Origin: Bacillus sp. ISL-7
GTDB taxonomy: Bacteria; Bacillota; Bacilli; Bacillales_B; DSM-18226
Assembly (NCBI RefSeq): GCF_018613065.1
Contig: NZ_JAGGQW010000057.1
Location: 62,001 to 126,000, forward strand
Reading direction: 5' to 3'
DNA: 64,000 nt
Part shown: in pieces, positions 25,626 through 33,598 of the stretch
Position numbering within the stretch: the stretch's first letter is position 1
Layout: each line of letters opens with the position of its first letter
Made by a program: the position numbers and the translations under genes
Notes under the pieces: generated by a model
The model's database searches: none
The model's input: only the letters and a program-made list of their open reading frames with translations
What the model was told of the DNA's origin: nothing

Positions 25626-26585
25626 TTATAGGGTTAATTCTTTCTCAATCACCGCTAATCTTTCTTTTACCTCATCTTCGCTTAAACCGTGCTGTGCAAC
25701 ATAACGGTTGCGTGGATGAACCCGGCACTCATGCGAACAGCTTCGTAAGTGTTTGTGCTCGTTTTCTTCAGAGCAAAGGATTTTTCGATTACATGCTGGG
25801 TTGGCACAATTTACATAGCGCTCGCAAGGCTCACCAGTGTAATAATCCTTCCCAACAATTACATGCTCTTTTTGGTTAACAGGAACACTTATTCGCTCAT
25901 CAAAGACATAGAGCTGACCATCCCATAAATCCCCTTTAACTTCTGGGTCTTTTCCGTAGGTAACAATTCCGCCCTCCAGTTGCGATACATCCTCAAAGCC
26001 TTCTTTCAATAACCAGCCTGAGAATTTTTCACAACGAATGCCACCCGTACAATAGGTAAGAATCTTTTTGCCTTCAAACTCCTGCTTATTTTCTCTTATC
26101 CATTGTGGGAGGTCACGGAAGTTAAGTATATCCGGTCTTACAGCCCCTCTAAAATGACCTAAATCATATTCATAATCATTTCGGGCATCAATGACAACGG
26201 TATCTTCCTTTTGCATTTCCGCAAAGAATTCTTTTGGTTTCAAATGCTTACCGGTTTGCAAATTGGGGTTCACGTCATCTTCCAAACGGAAAGTAACAAG
26301 CTCTGGTCTAAACCGTACCTTCATTTTTTTGAAAGCATGCTCGGACACTTCATCAATTTTAAAAATAGTTCCTGCAAAAAGTGGATGCTCATCCATATAT
26401 TTCATGTAAGCGTCAGTTTGATCAATAGTGCCTGACACCGTTCCATTAATCCCTTCCGCCGCAATGATAATTCGACCTTTGAGACCTAGTTCATTACAGT
26501 AGTTAAGATGTTCCTGGGTCACTTCTTCAGGATTCTCTATTGAGACATATTTATAATACAATAACACTCTATAGTCTTGATTCAT
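25626..26585 (-). CDS. trhO: tRNA uridine(34) hydroxylase / rhodanese-related protein
   Basis: 319 residues. An N-terminal acylphosphatase-like domain ([20 protein letters not shown]) precedes a rhodanese domain with the active-site cysteine in [13 protein letters not shown]; a C-terminal Cys/His-rich segment ([18 protein letters not shown], then [14 protein letters not shown]) probably binds zinc. This is the TrhO/YbfQ architecture, an oxygen-dependent hydroxylase forming ho5U at tRNA position 34. ATG at 26585 follows AAGGTGG; the upstream in-frame GTG lies within that site. Confidence 0.93.
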   Translation of the reverse strand: MNQDYRVLLYYKYVSIENPEEVTQEHLNYCNELGLKGRIIIAAEGINGTVSGTIDQTDAYMKYMDEHPLFAGTIFKIDEVSEHAFKKMKVRFRPELVTFRLEDDVNPNLQTGKHLKPKEFFAEMQKEDTVVIDARNDYEYDLGHFRGAVRPDILNFRDLPQWIRENKQEFEGKKILTYCTGGIRCEKFSGWLLKEGFEDVSQLEGGIVTYGKDPEVKGDLWDGQLYVFDERISVPVNQKEHVIVGKDYYTGEPCERYVNCANPACNRKILCSEENEHKHLRSCSHECRVHPRNRYVAQHGLSEDEVKERLAVIEKELTL

Positions 26586-26789
26586 GGTTACCACCTTATA
26601 ATTTTATATATATAAAATACTTAGTTTTCAACATTAACCTTATAATTATAGCAAAAACCAACAAATAAATTCAAATTATTTCACTTTCCGAAGGCTACTG
26701 CACCTACATAGGTTGATATTACCAACCTTTCTTCCTCGCTTTTCTGTTACAATTTTTTATGTAAGAAATAATAAGGAGGAACACCATCT

Positions 26790-27962
26790 ATGAATAAACG
26801 TCATCTCCTCCTTGGTCTGGTAATTGCGGTGACCTTCATTGGAGGAATACTAACTGGAGTCATTTACACTAAAAATAGTGAAAAGCAAGATCGTCCCAAT
26901 ACGCTAATATTAGAAGATGCACCTAAATCGGCCATTAAGCCAAATTCAAAAGAACTCCCTAAATTGAAAAAGGCATCATCAAAGGTGCTGATCGGCTATG
27001 TTCAGGATTTTCGTGATCCAAACATGGTTGATTATTCCAAATTCACACATGTCATTTTCTCCTTTTTTCATCCTACTAAGGATGGAGGAATTTTATATAA
27101 TGGTGATTCAGCTTTAAAAAACCTTAGAGCTGTTGTTAAAAATGCAAAAAAGCATGACACGAAAGTGATGCTGGCGATTGGTGGATGGTACCACATCAAG
27201 GGCGGAGAATCCTATAATTATTTTAAACCGGCGATCTCTGATCCTAAATCTAGAGCAAAGCTAGTTAAAGAGCTTACTAATATCGCAGTCCGTGAAAAGC
27301 TGGATGGGATTGATATCGATTTTGAACATCCTCGTTCAACAGAGGATGCACAAAATCTCTCTGCATTTGCGAAAGAGTTAAGTGCCCAGCTTCATCCAAA
27401 AAAGAAAGAGCTATCTATTGCTGTTTATTCAAAGATTAATGCGGAGACGTTAACGGAAGTAGCTGCTATTCAGTATGATCCATCTATGTTCAAAACGGTA
27501 GACCATGTTAATATTATGGCGTATGATGGTCAGTATGACGGCAGTTACAATGCCGCAAATTTATCGCCCTATCCATATACAGAGAAAATCGTAAACTATT
27601 GGACAAAGCTATTTGAAACTCAGAAACTTTCAAAGGAAAAATTAGTATTGGGCGTCCCGTCTTACGCCCAACCGGAAGATCCTAAAATCAAACAAGTATC
27701 CTTTGCAGCAATAATTAATAATAATCCTGCCAATGCTGGAAGGGACACTGTTCAAATGAATGGTACGACCTATCATTATAATGGCGGTGTTACGATGATA
27801 AAAAAAACACGTCTGGCCCTCGATCACGGCTTTGGCGGCATGATGATGTGGGAAATTGGTCATGATGCACAAGGGTCACATAGTCTGACAGGGACAATTT
27901 TTACAGAATTAAAGAATTCAAGTAAAGAACCAGTAAAATACTATACAGCAAAAGGTTACTAA
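26790..27962 (+). CDS. Secreted or anchored glycoside hydrolase family 18 protein
   Basis: 390 residues. N-terminal signal anchor (LLLGLVIAVTFIGGILTGVIY), then a GH18 barrel: VLIGYVQDFRDP, FTHVIFSFF, VMLAIGGWYHI, the catalytic DGIDIDFE (172-179, DxxDxDxE complete), MAYDGQYD and GGMMMWEIGHD. Expected to hydrolyse beta-1,4-linked N-acetylhexosamine polymers (chitin or peptidoglycan-type glycans) outside the membrane. No carbohydrate-binding or LysM domain. RBS AAGGAGG. Monocistronic with a strong terminator. Confidence 0.92.
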   Translation: MNKRHLLLGLVIAVTFIGGILTGVIYTKNSEKQDRPNTLILEDAPKSAIKPNSKELPKLKKASSKVLIGYVQDFRDPNMVDYSKFTHVIFSFFHPTKDGGILYNGDSALKNLRAVVKNAKKHDTKVMLAIGGWYHIKGGESYNYFKPAISDPKSRAKLVKELTNIAVREKLDGIDIDFEHPRSTEDAQNLSAFAKELSAQLHPKKKELSIAVYSKINAETLTEVAAIQYDPSMFKTVDHVNIMAYDGQYDGSYNAANLSPYPYTEKIVNYWTKLFETQKLSKEKLVLGVPSYAQPEDPKIKQVSFAAIINNNPANAGRDTVQMNGTTYHYNGGVTMIKKTRLALDHGFGGMMMWEIGHDAQGSHSLTGTIFTELKNSSKEPVKYYTAKGY

Positions 27963-27971
27963 TATAATTAT

Positions 27972-28011
27972 AAAAGGCTGTTCTCTCGATTTTTGGAGGG
28001 AACAGCCTTTT
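27972..28011 (+). terminator. Terminator of the GH18 gene
   Basis: AAAAGGCTGTTC (27972-27983) pairs with GAACAGCCTTTT (28000-28011), perfect 12-bp stem. Confidence 0.9.
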
Positions 28012-28083
28012 AACATGAAAGGTGAGCTTCATTTGCAATCGTTTATAGAAGTGGAGCCTGTCGACATTAACCAATAACTTCAA

Positions 28084-28553
28084 TTGGCTACTTTTTCTTC
28101 ATTTTTTTCACAGTTTCGGTCGCCAATAAGCCCTATTGGCTACTTTTTCTTCACTTTTTTTCACAGTTTCGGTCGCCAATAAGCCCTATTGGCTACTTTT
28201 TCTTCACTTTTTTCACAGTTTCGGTCGCCAATAAGCCCTATTGGCTACTTTTTCTTCACTTTTTTCACAGTTTCGGTCGCCAATAAGCCCTATTGGCTAC
28301 TATTCCTTCACTTTTTTCACAGTTTCGGTCTCCAATAAGCCCTATTGGCTACTTTTTCTTCACTTTTTTTCACAGTTTCGGTCGCCAATAAGCCCTATTG
28401 GCTACTTTTTCTTCACTTTTTTCACAGTTTCGGTCGCCAATAAGCCCTATTGGCTACTTTTTCTTCACTTTTTTCACAGTTTCGGTCGCCAATAAGCCCT
28501 ATTGGCTACTACCTTCACTTTTTTCATAGTTTTGGTCTCCAATAACCCCTATA
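28084..28553. repeat. Tandem repeat, nine copies of a 52/53-bp unit
   Basis: The marker TTGGCTAC recurs at 28084, 28136, 28189, 28241, 28293, 28345, 28398, 28450 and 28502: periods 52, 53, 52, 52, 52, 52, 53, 52. The 53s come from one extra T in a T run. Each unit contains the palindrome CCAATAAGCCCTATTGG (6-bp stem, 5-base loop) and a T-rich segment with CACAGTTTCGGTC. Copies are nearly identical internally; the first and last are divergent. Reading frames across it are products of the repeat (78-residue frames with no ribosome binding site) and are not taken as genes. The 28012-28083 flank holds nothing recognised. Confidence 0.95.
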
Positions 28554-28616
28554 CCCTCGATTGTTACCTCCCCCTTCTTCATCTATTGCATTCACAACCA
28601 AATGATGAGTTTTTTA

Positions 28617-28867
28617 CTATTCTAATTCCAACTCTTCTCTATACGTATAAATGCTTTCTAATTCCTGTTTGATCTGAACTGTGATCTTTTCGGATTTCTG
28701 GGTCTGTAAATTAAAATTCACATAGTTTGCAGTTCCCTTTGCACATAACCGAATTTCCTGGGAATCTATTCGTACAGTTCTAAACTCGAATTTACTATTC
28801 TTTTCATACATGTTTTAATTTCTACATTTTTTCCAAAATAAATCTGGTCCACATAATCTACATTCAT
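28617..28867 (-). pseudogene. Thioesterase remnant (hot-dog fold, N-terminally truncated and frameshifted)
   Basis: Reading from an ATG at 28867 gives NVDYVDQIYFGKNVEIKTCM, then IVNSSLELYE and a TAG stop. One missing A (GAATAGAT for GAAATAGAT, about 28765) separates this from IDSQEIRLCAKGTANYVNFN in the next frame, which continues to 28617. Joined, the two parts look like the second half of an acyl-CoA thioesterase of the YbgC/4-hydroxybenzoyl-CoA type. The first about 60 residues with the catalytic Asp are absent. It lies between the tandem repeat and a GGTGCCTGACACC motif. Confidence 0.65.
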
Positions 28868-28888
28868 GTTAAGGATAATCAACAACTA

Positions 28889-28901
28889 GGTGCCTGACAC
28901 C
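28889..28901. repeat. 13-bp motif GGTGCCTGACACC, copy 1
   Basis: Exact copy of the motif also found at 51207-51219; both intergenic. A shorter related GGTGTCAGG is at 15906-15914 in front of the SpoIIM-family gene. Confidence 0.6.
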
Positions 28902-29023
28902 CATTTTGACACGAAATTGTAATAAATATTGGTATTTGTCGGAGATTTTTCCAAACTTTTTGAAGGAGATTGTCGAAAAAGAGAGAATCAAGTTAGGGAG
29001 GATAAATAAAGGAGGAAATAGAT

Positions 29024-29386
29024 ATGAAGAAATTGCTAACCGTTTTATGTGGAGTCATTATTGCATTATCGTTGTTTGTGACTACTGGGAATACGGCAAA
29101 AGCTGCAGGTCCAGATGATGATTGCACCTGTCATAATCTTTTACCACTTCAGGGTGCAGAAAGAAATAAGATTGTTGCAAATTTAATTAGCAGTGACGTG
29201 TTCAAGGAAGCGAAAAAAGATCTTCAAAAGGACGGATATAAATGGAATGGTGCAAATTCTATCGAAGTATATCAATTTGAGGGCGTTACCGCGGTTGGAG
29301 TACTTTTTACAAATAAAGAAGGAATTATAGAAAGACATGCTTTTGTAAATGGTTATTACGTTGGACCTGCACCCGATATGGAATAA
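29024..29386 (+). CDS. Small secreted protein with CxC motif, unknown function
   Basis: 120 residues. A Sec signal peptide (MKKLLTVLCGVIIALSLFV, cleavage probably after AKAA near 28) is followed by DDDCTCHN, the only mature cysteines, then a compact alpha/beta domain (GAERNKIVANLISSDVFKEA; VTAVGVLFTNKEGIIERHAF). AAAGGAGG ribosome binding site eight bases upstream and own terminator. The globular part faintly resembles leader/immunity regions of halocin C8-like bacteriocin precursors, but no core peptide follows, so this is only a guess. Otherwise unrecognised. Confidence 0.7.
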   Translation: MKKLLTVLCGVIIALSLFVTTGNTAKAAGPDDDCTCHNLLPLQGAERNKIVANLISSDVFKEAKKDLQKDGYKWNGANSIEVYQFEGVTAVGVLFTNKEGIIERHAFVNGYYVGPAPDME

Positions 29387-29393
29387 TAAAAAA

Positions 29394-29420
29394 AATTCCT
29401 AACCAATTAGGTTGGGAATT
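29394..29420. terminator. Terminator of the small secreted protein gene
   Basis: AATTCCtAACC pairs with GGTTgGGAATT; A run before and TTTATT after, usable in both directions. Confidence 0.75.
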
Positions 29421-29463
29421 TATTAGTTTTACATTCGATCAATTTAGGGAGGAGCTATTTCCC

Positions 29464-30246
29464 CTATTTATCCCCAAACTGCCAAACACTATGACTGAGG
29501 TTTCCATATCGAAAACTGCGATGCAGCAAAGTAGCTTTTTGACTATCGTCGGCCGCTCCCATCGCATAGAAAATCGGAATGAAGTGTTCATTGCCAAAGC
29601 GAGGTACTGCATATTCAGCATTTGGAGCAAGTGAATCAAACTTAAATAAGGAATCCAAATCCCAATTATTCAGATGAGTTGCCAACCAATCATCAAATTC
29701 AAGTGCCCATTGATCGACTTCGTTTTCTGCCCATTTCACTGCTCTGAGATTATGCACGGTTCCTCCACTCGCAATAATTAAAATATCATTGGCTCTTAAT
29801 GCAGACAAACTCTTCCCGATTTTATATTGTTCTTCTGGTTTAAGATTCGGATTAACAGACATTGAGATGACCGGAATATCGGCATTTGGATAAAGTAGAC
29901 GAAGAACCACCCATGCTCCATGGTCAAGTCCGCGTTTCGTTTCAACTTCGAATGGTACACCGTTTTCTGTAAACAAATCTTTAATTTCTTGAGAAATCTG
30001 CTGATTACCCTGAGCTGGATATTTGATCCGGTATAATTCCGGGTCGAATCCACCGAAATCATAAATGGTGTCATACGTATCTACTTGACTTACTTTTTGC
30101 ATAGATGATTCCCAATGGGCCGAAAACAAGATTATCGCCTTTGGGTTGGGCAGTGTTTGCCCAAGATGACTTAAAAACTGCGTATATTCATTATTCTCAA
30201 TCGCTAATAGCGGTGCTCCATGAGCAATAAAAAAAGATGGCAACAT
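29464..30246 (-). CDS. DODA-type extradiol ring-opening dioxygenase (LigB family)
   Basis: 260 residues of the class III extradiol dioxygenase superfamily (YgiD/DODA). Metal and acid-base histidines are visible in FFIAHGAPLL, LFSAHWESS, GLDHGAWVVLR and SGGTVHNLR. Expected to open catechol-like rings with Fe(II) or Zn(II). It is the last gene of a unit with a DoxX and an esterase gene, a second version of the dioxygenase-DoxX pairing at 0.7-4.4 kb built from an unrelated dioxygenase superfamily. Confidence 0.9.
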   Translation of the reverse strand: MLPSFFIAHGAPLLAIENNEYTQFLSHLGQTLPNPKAIILFSAHWESSMQKVSQVDTYDTIYDFGGFDPELYRIKYPAQGNQQISQEIKDLFTENGVPFEVETKRGLDHGAWVVLRLLYPNADIPVISMSVNPNLKPEEQYKIGKSLSALRANDILIIASGGTVHNLRAVKWAENEVDQWALEFDDWLATHLNNWDLDSLFKFDSLAPNAEYAVPRFGNEHFIPIFYAMGAADDSQKATLLHRSFRYGNLSHSVWQFGDK

Positions 30247-30261
30247 ATTGCTTCCCCCTAT

Positions 30262-30699
30262 TTAGTTATTATAACTTTTCGAAATAGATGTAGTTTCCTT
30301 TTGACTTTTGAAAATAAGTTGATCCAACGCAAACATTTTACTTCCATTAATCGCAATAAACACAGCCATTGCCAATAAAGCTAAATCTAATTCATAACCA
30401 GCCATTTGTCCATTCCCTAAAAAGCCTATAGCTAGTTTCACTTTGATTGTTGCACCAATCATTAACAATGCCAATAAAGCTGAAACGATTCTACTGCCTA
30501 AACCTAAAATTAATGCAGCCCCACCGATCATTTCTACTGAAGCAACAACATATGCTAAGGCTCCTGGTAACCCGATACTGTCAAACCAGCCAACGATATT
30601 TTCAATTCCACCTTGGAATTTAACTAACCCATGAACAAAGAACGTAATTCCTAACATAACTCTTAAAATTAATGTACTAGCTTCAAATTTATTTAACAT
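30262..30699 (-). CDS. DoxX family membrane protein
   Basis: 145 residues, four helices, with the DoxX pattern LRVMLGITFFVHGLVKFQGG and GWFDSIGLPG near the N-terminus. Paralogue of the DoxX at 3974-4372. Lies 15 bases upstream of the dioxygenase and 24 bases after the esterase gene, so certainly co-transcribed. Cytoplasmic membrane; presumed quinone or electrophile stress function by analogy with MhqP. Confidence 0.88.
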   Translation of the reverse strand: MLNKFEASTLILRVMLGITFFVHGLVKFQGGIENIVGWFDSIGLPGALAYVVASVEMIGGAALILGLGSRIVSALLALLMIGATIKVKLAIGFLGNGQMAGYELDLALLAMAVFIAINGSKMFALDQLIFKSQKETTSISKSYNN

Positions 30700-30723
30700 T
30701 TTTCATTTCCCCTTAGTTGTTTT

Positions 30724-31377
30724 TTATGATTCTACTTTTTCCAATAACCAGTTCATAAAATCCTTATGATTTTCCAATGAAACTGAATGTCCTTCTTGAT
30801 AAGTTTTAAAGGTGACATCTGCCCCCAACTCATGAAAATACTCATTATTTGCCAAACCCCATTCGAATGGAAGGACCTGATCCATTTCGCCATGGGAAAT
30901 AAATAACGATAGTTTATCGACTGGCTTTATGTTGTATTCTTCTTTTACAAAAGCAGGAATGTAGCCACTTAAAGCAACAATGCCCTTAATTCGATTTCCT
31001 AGTGTTAATCCAAGGGTCATCGATAGGATCGCTCCCTGACTGAAACCAAGTAAGAACAATTTACTCTCTTCGATAGGGTATTCGCTGCATGCATAATCAA
31101 TAAAGGTAGTAAGTTTACTGATTCCGTCATCGAACACTTCTCGATGTGGTTTTCCATATCCTTGAATCGTAAAATACGCAAATCCTGGTGGTTGTGGAAG
31201 ATGCCCGCGAACACTGAAAATGTAAAAGCGATCTTCTAGTCCATTAATTAAAGACAGCATATTCTGCTCATTACTGCCGATTCCGTGCATTAGAAATAAT
31301 GCAGGATATGTTTTACCTGGTTCCGTTTGTGTTGGTCGACGAAGTTCATAAATCATCGGTGAATTCAATTTCCTCAT
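30724..31377 (-). CDS. Alpha/beta hydrolase, carboxylesterase/phospholipase family (MhqD-like)
   Basis: 217 residues. Nucleophile elbow GFSQGA, acid in SHGEMDQVLPF, histidine in EGHSVSLEN, and the oxyanion loop LFLMHGIGSNEQ. Esterase partner of the DoxX and dioxygenase genes, as MhqD pairs with MhqE in B. subtilis. The annotated ATG has AGAAGGG directly adjacent, which is tight; a start seven codons later (MIYELRRP) is possible. First gene of the operon behind the promoter at 31445-31474. Confidence 0.86.
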   Translation of the reverse strand: MRKLNSPMIYELRRPTQTEPGKTYPALFLMHGIGSNEQNMLSLINGLEDRFYIFSVRGHLPQPPGFAYFTIQGYGKPHREVFDDGISKLTTFIDYACSEYPIEESKLFLLGFSQGAILSMTLGLTLGNRIKGIVALSGYIPAFVKEEYNIKPVDKLSLFISHGEMDQVLPFEWGLANNEYFHELGADVTFKTYQEGHSVSLENHKDFMNWLLEKVES

Positions 31378-31444
31378 CCCTTCTTATCACGAGTATGTTT
31401 ATTAAAACATTTATTGTTTTTAAATATGAACTTTTGTTATTTAT

Positions 31445-31474
31445 AGGATAACAAGTAATTAACCAGATTGTCAA
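31445..31474 (-). promoter_or_regulatory. Promoter of the esterase-DoxX-dioxygenase operon
   Basis: TTGACA (31474-31469), 18 bases, TATCCT (31450-31445). Around the -10 box lies an inverted pair CTTGTTAT...ATAACAA, and at 31402-31422 TTAAAACA-N5-TGTTTTTA, either of which could be an operator. No MhqR-type site is present here. Confidence 0.55.
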
Positions 31475-31529
31475 TTATTTTTTCTCCAATATAGAATTAT
31501 GTTTTTTATTGGTAAACATAAATAAAATA

Positions 31530-31548
31530 AGGAACCGGATTGGTTCCT
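31530..31548 (-). terminator. Terminator of alpha/beta hydrolase gene
   Basis: AGGAACC/GGTTCCT with 5-base loop and TTATTTTATTT on the minus side. Confidence 0.75.
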
Positions 31549-31558
31549 CTAATACGAC

Positions 31559-32344
31559 TTAGATAGTCGATAAATATCCCTGAATCTCTGAAATAAGATC
31601 CAAAGGATTTTCATACATACTCATATGTCCCGAATCTTTTATTAATGAATGTTTAATATTGGCTTTGCTAACCGAAAATGTCTTTTCTGAAGGGATAATT
31701 TGATCTTGTTCTCCCGCGATTAGAAGGACCGGCACTTTAGAAGTTTCTAAAACACGATTGCGGTCTGGCCGGTCCTTCATCGCATGTAGTGCATCTATAG
31801 CGCCTTCTGCTGAAGTAGAATAGCCTATCTCCATTGCTGTTCCGACATAATTCTCATCTTTATTTTCCGGCGAGAATAGTTTTGGTACCAAACCGTCGAT
31901 TAGCGAATAGATTCCCGACTGGTTGACTTTTTCAATATTGGTTTGCCTGCCTTTTTTCGCATCTTCCGAATCTGGAAAGGCCGTTGAATGTATAAGCGAA
32001 TACCCGTTTAATTGACCGCCATACTTTTCTGCGAAGGCAAGGGTGATATAGCCGCCTAATGAGTGACCAAACATCGTTACTTCCGATAGGTTTAATTGAT
32101 CCAAAAGGTTTTTCATGTGATCCGCAATATTTTCAATCGTGCTCTTACCTTTTAGAGGACTAGACTGTCCATGTCCAGGGAGATCAGGGGCAATCACCCG
32201 ATAGTCTATTGACAGCTCAGGGATGACATGTTCCCAATATCCGGAGCCTCCACAAAAACCATGCAAAAGAACAATTGGTTTCCCTTCACCTTTATCTATG
32301 TATGCGATCGATGAATCATTAAAAGTAAGTTTCTTAAGTTCCAT
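31559..32344 (-). CDS. Alpha/beta fold hydrolase
   Basis: 261 residues. Classic alpha/beta hydrolase: oxyanion loop VLLHGFCGGSGYWE near 27-40, nucleophile FGHSLGGYI near 95, acid in LIAGEQDQIIP and histidine in DSGHMSMYENP. Closest in outline to the haloperoxidase/lactone-esterase type; the substrate is unknown. Followed by its own terminator and preceded 22 bases upstream by an unknown 82-residue gene, so the two are probably co-transcribed. Confidence 0.88.
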   Translation of the reverse strand: MELKKLTFNDSSIAYIDKGEGKPIVLLHGFCGGSGYWEHVIPELSIDYRVIAPDLPGHGQSSPLKGKSTIENIADHMKNLLDQLNLSEVTMFGHSLGGYITLAFAEKYGGQLNGYSLIHSTAFPDSEDAKKGRQTNIEKVNQSGIYSLIDGLVPKLFSPENKDENYVGTAMEIGYSTSAEGAIDALHAMKDRPDRNRVLETSKVPVLLIAGEQDQIIPSEKTFSVSKANIKHSLIKDSGHMSMYENPLDLISEIQGYLSTI

Positions 32345-32366
32345 ATTGTTTCCACTCCAGAGTTTT

Positions 32367-32615
32367 TTAGCTAATTTGCTCTTCAGAATTATCCGAATGT
32401 AATAAGATTCTTTTATTTGGAATTTGCGTTAAGTTTGATTTTTTCAATAAATAACTTAAGTGTTCTATTGGCATGGAGCCATGACCTTTGCTATCAGCCA
32501 GAGTGAATTGGACGGTGACTCCGTTATAACTTTTGACCGTCAATGATTCAGCGGAATTGAAAAAACCTTTAATACCTTGAGAAATTTGATATTTCATGCC
32601 TTCTTCTATTAACAT
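32367..32615 (-). CDS. Hypothetical small protein (82 aa)
   Basis: AAAGGAG eight bases before the ATG supports this start. Contains YQISQGIKGFFNSAESLTVK, then a beta-like KSYNGVTVQFTLADSKG and an IEHLSYLLKKSNL helix. No family recognised. No signal peptide or membrane helix. Likely first gene of a two-gene unit with the alpha/beta hydrolase. Confidence 0.6.
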   Translation of the reverse strand: MLIEEGMKYQISQGIKGFFNSAESLTVKSYNGVTVQFTLADSKGHGSMPIEHLSYLLKKSNLTQIPNKRILLHSDNSEEQIS

Positions 32616-32712
32616 TACATTGCTCCTTTATAGGTATTCATCATAAGTAGTATGCCATGGAAGTTCCTATACATACATAATTTTCCTAATTTCAAGTCAT
32701 TGAAAATAAAAA

Positions 32713-32732
32713 GAGAGATTCATTAATCCCTC
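32713..32732 (-). terminator. Terminator of the DUF1292 gene
   Basis: GAGAGATT/AATCCCTC hairpin (one G-U pair) followed by TTTTTATTTT on the minus strand. Confidence 0.65.
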
Positions 32733-32750
32733 CACTTGACCCCAAGTATA

Positions 32751-33032
32751 TTACTCTTCGATTCCTTCTTCCTCGTCCATCATTTCATCAAACGCAGTTG
32801 AAACTTTGTCGAACTCTTCATCACTTTCAATGGCGGAAAAATCACCATCTGCATCTACCTTTAGAAAAAAAATATCAATATCTTCATCAGATTCTTGTCT
32901 AACATCTTCGGCAAATCCAACTGCAACATAGTCATTTCCTTCTATATTCATTACCCCTAGCACTTCAACTTCTTGTTCCTCATCATTCTCATCACTGATA
33001 GTAAAAATTTCGCCTACTTCAACTTTACTCAT
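32751..33032 (-). CDS. DUF1292 domain-containing protein
   Basis: 93 residues, very acidic, about a third Asp or Glu. The fold pattern EIFTISDENDEEQEVEVLGV, then NDYVAVGFAED and DIFFLKVDADGDF, is that of DUF1292 proteins widespread in Firmicutes (YrzB relatives). Cytoplasmic; function unknown. RBS AAAGGGG. Monocistronic. Confidence 0.85.
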   Translation of the reverse strand: MSKVEVGEIFTISDENDEEQEVEVLGVMNIEGNDYVAVGFAEDVRQESDEDIDIFFLKVDADGDFSAIESDEEFDKVSTAFDEMMDEEEGIEE

Positions 33033-33180
33033 CTATACGTTCCCCTTTCATATAAAAAGTATATTCCTATCATAGTATCCCCTATAAAGAAGAGGTTTAA
33101 TTCGAAAAAATGTATTACCACTGTTTATTCGACAAAAATCTTATATAATTAGTTCATAATGCATTTTAAGGAGTTTTTAT

Positions 33181-33480
33181 ATGAATCAAAAACAGTTAGA
33201 AGAAAAGATTATCGAAAACTATCGCGGTGAAGAGAAAATGATGATTCTTGTATTTGCTCAATGGTGCGTGAATCATGATCTGGATCCGGAAGAGTTATAT
33301 TTGAAAGCCTATCCGAATCAGTCCTCCAATCCTGCCTTAAAAGAAGCCATTGAGCTAACCGTTTCGAAAGAAGAAGCGGGAGAAGTAGGTGACCAGACGT
33401 TGCTCGGTGTATTAGCGTTGTTTGGCAACGATGATCTGGCTTTTATTGTTACGGAGGAGATAAACAAACTTAGAAAATAA
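33181..33480 (+). CDS. Hypothetical protein (99 aa)
   Basis: Small, acidic, helical protein starting MNQKQLEEKIIENYRGEEKM, containing VFAQWCVNHDLDPEELYLKA and ending VTEEINKLRK. No membrane segment. Good TAAGGAG ribosome binding site and terminator at 33557-33594. I do not recognise the family; it looks like a conserved Bacillaceae protein. Confidence 0.65.
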   Translation: MNQKQLEEKIIENYRGEEKMMILVFAQWCVNHDLDPEELYLKAYPNQSSNPALKEAIELTVSKEEAGEVGDQTLLGVLALFGNDDLAFIVTEEINKLRK

Positions 33481-33556
33481 GATTTGTGTGAGTTTTGGGT
33501 GGTTTTGTGTAGATTGCAAAGGTTTTTGTGCAGATTTTCACGGCTGATATAGAAAA

Positions 33557-33594
33557 AAAAGCAGACATACTCTCGGGGCTTATGTCTGCTTTTT
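33557..33594. terminator. Bidirectional terminator between convergent genes
   Basis: AAAAGCAGACATA pairs with TATGTCTGCTTTT around an 11-base loop; serves the 99-aa gene and the LCP gene. Confidence 0.85.
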
Positions 33595-33598
33595 GTCA

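Noticed and set aside
28241..28495. 84-residue open frame across the tandem repeat
   Set aside because: It repeats the same 17-18 residues because the DNA repeats, has no ribosome binding site, and breaks wherever the unit length is 53.
28084..28553. CRISPR array
   Set aside because: The whole 52-bp unit is repeated, with no unique spacers between constant repeats.
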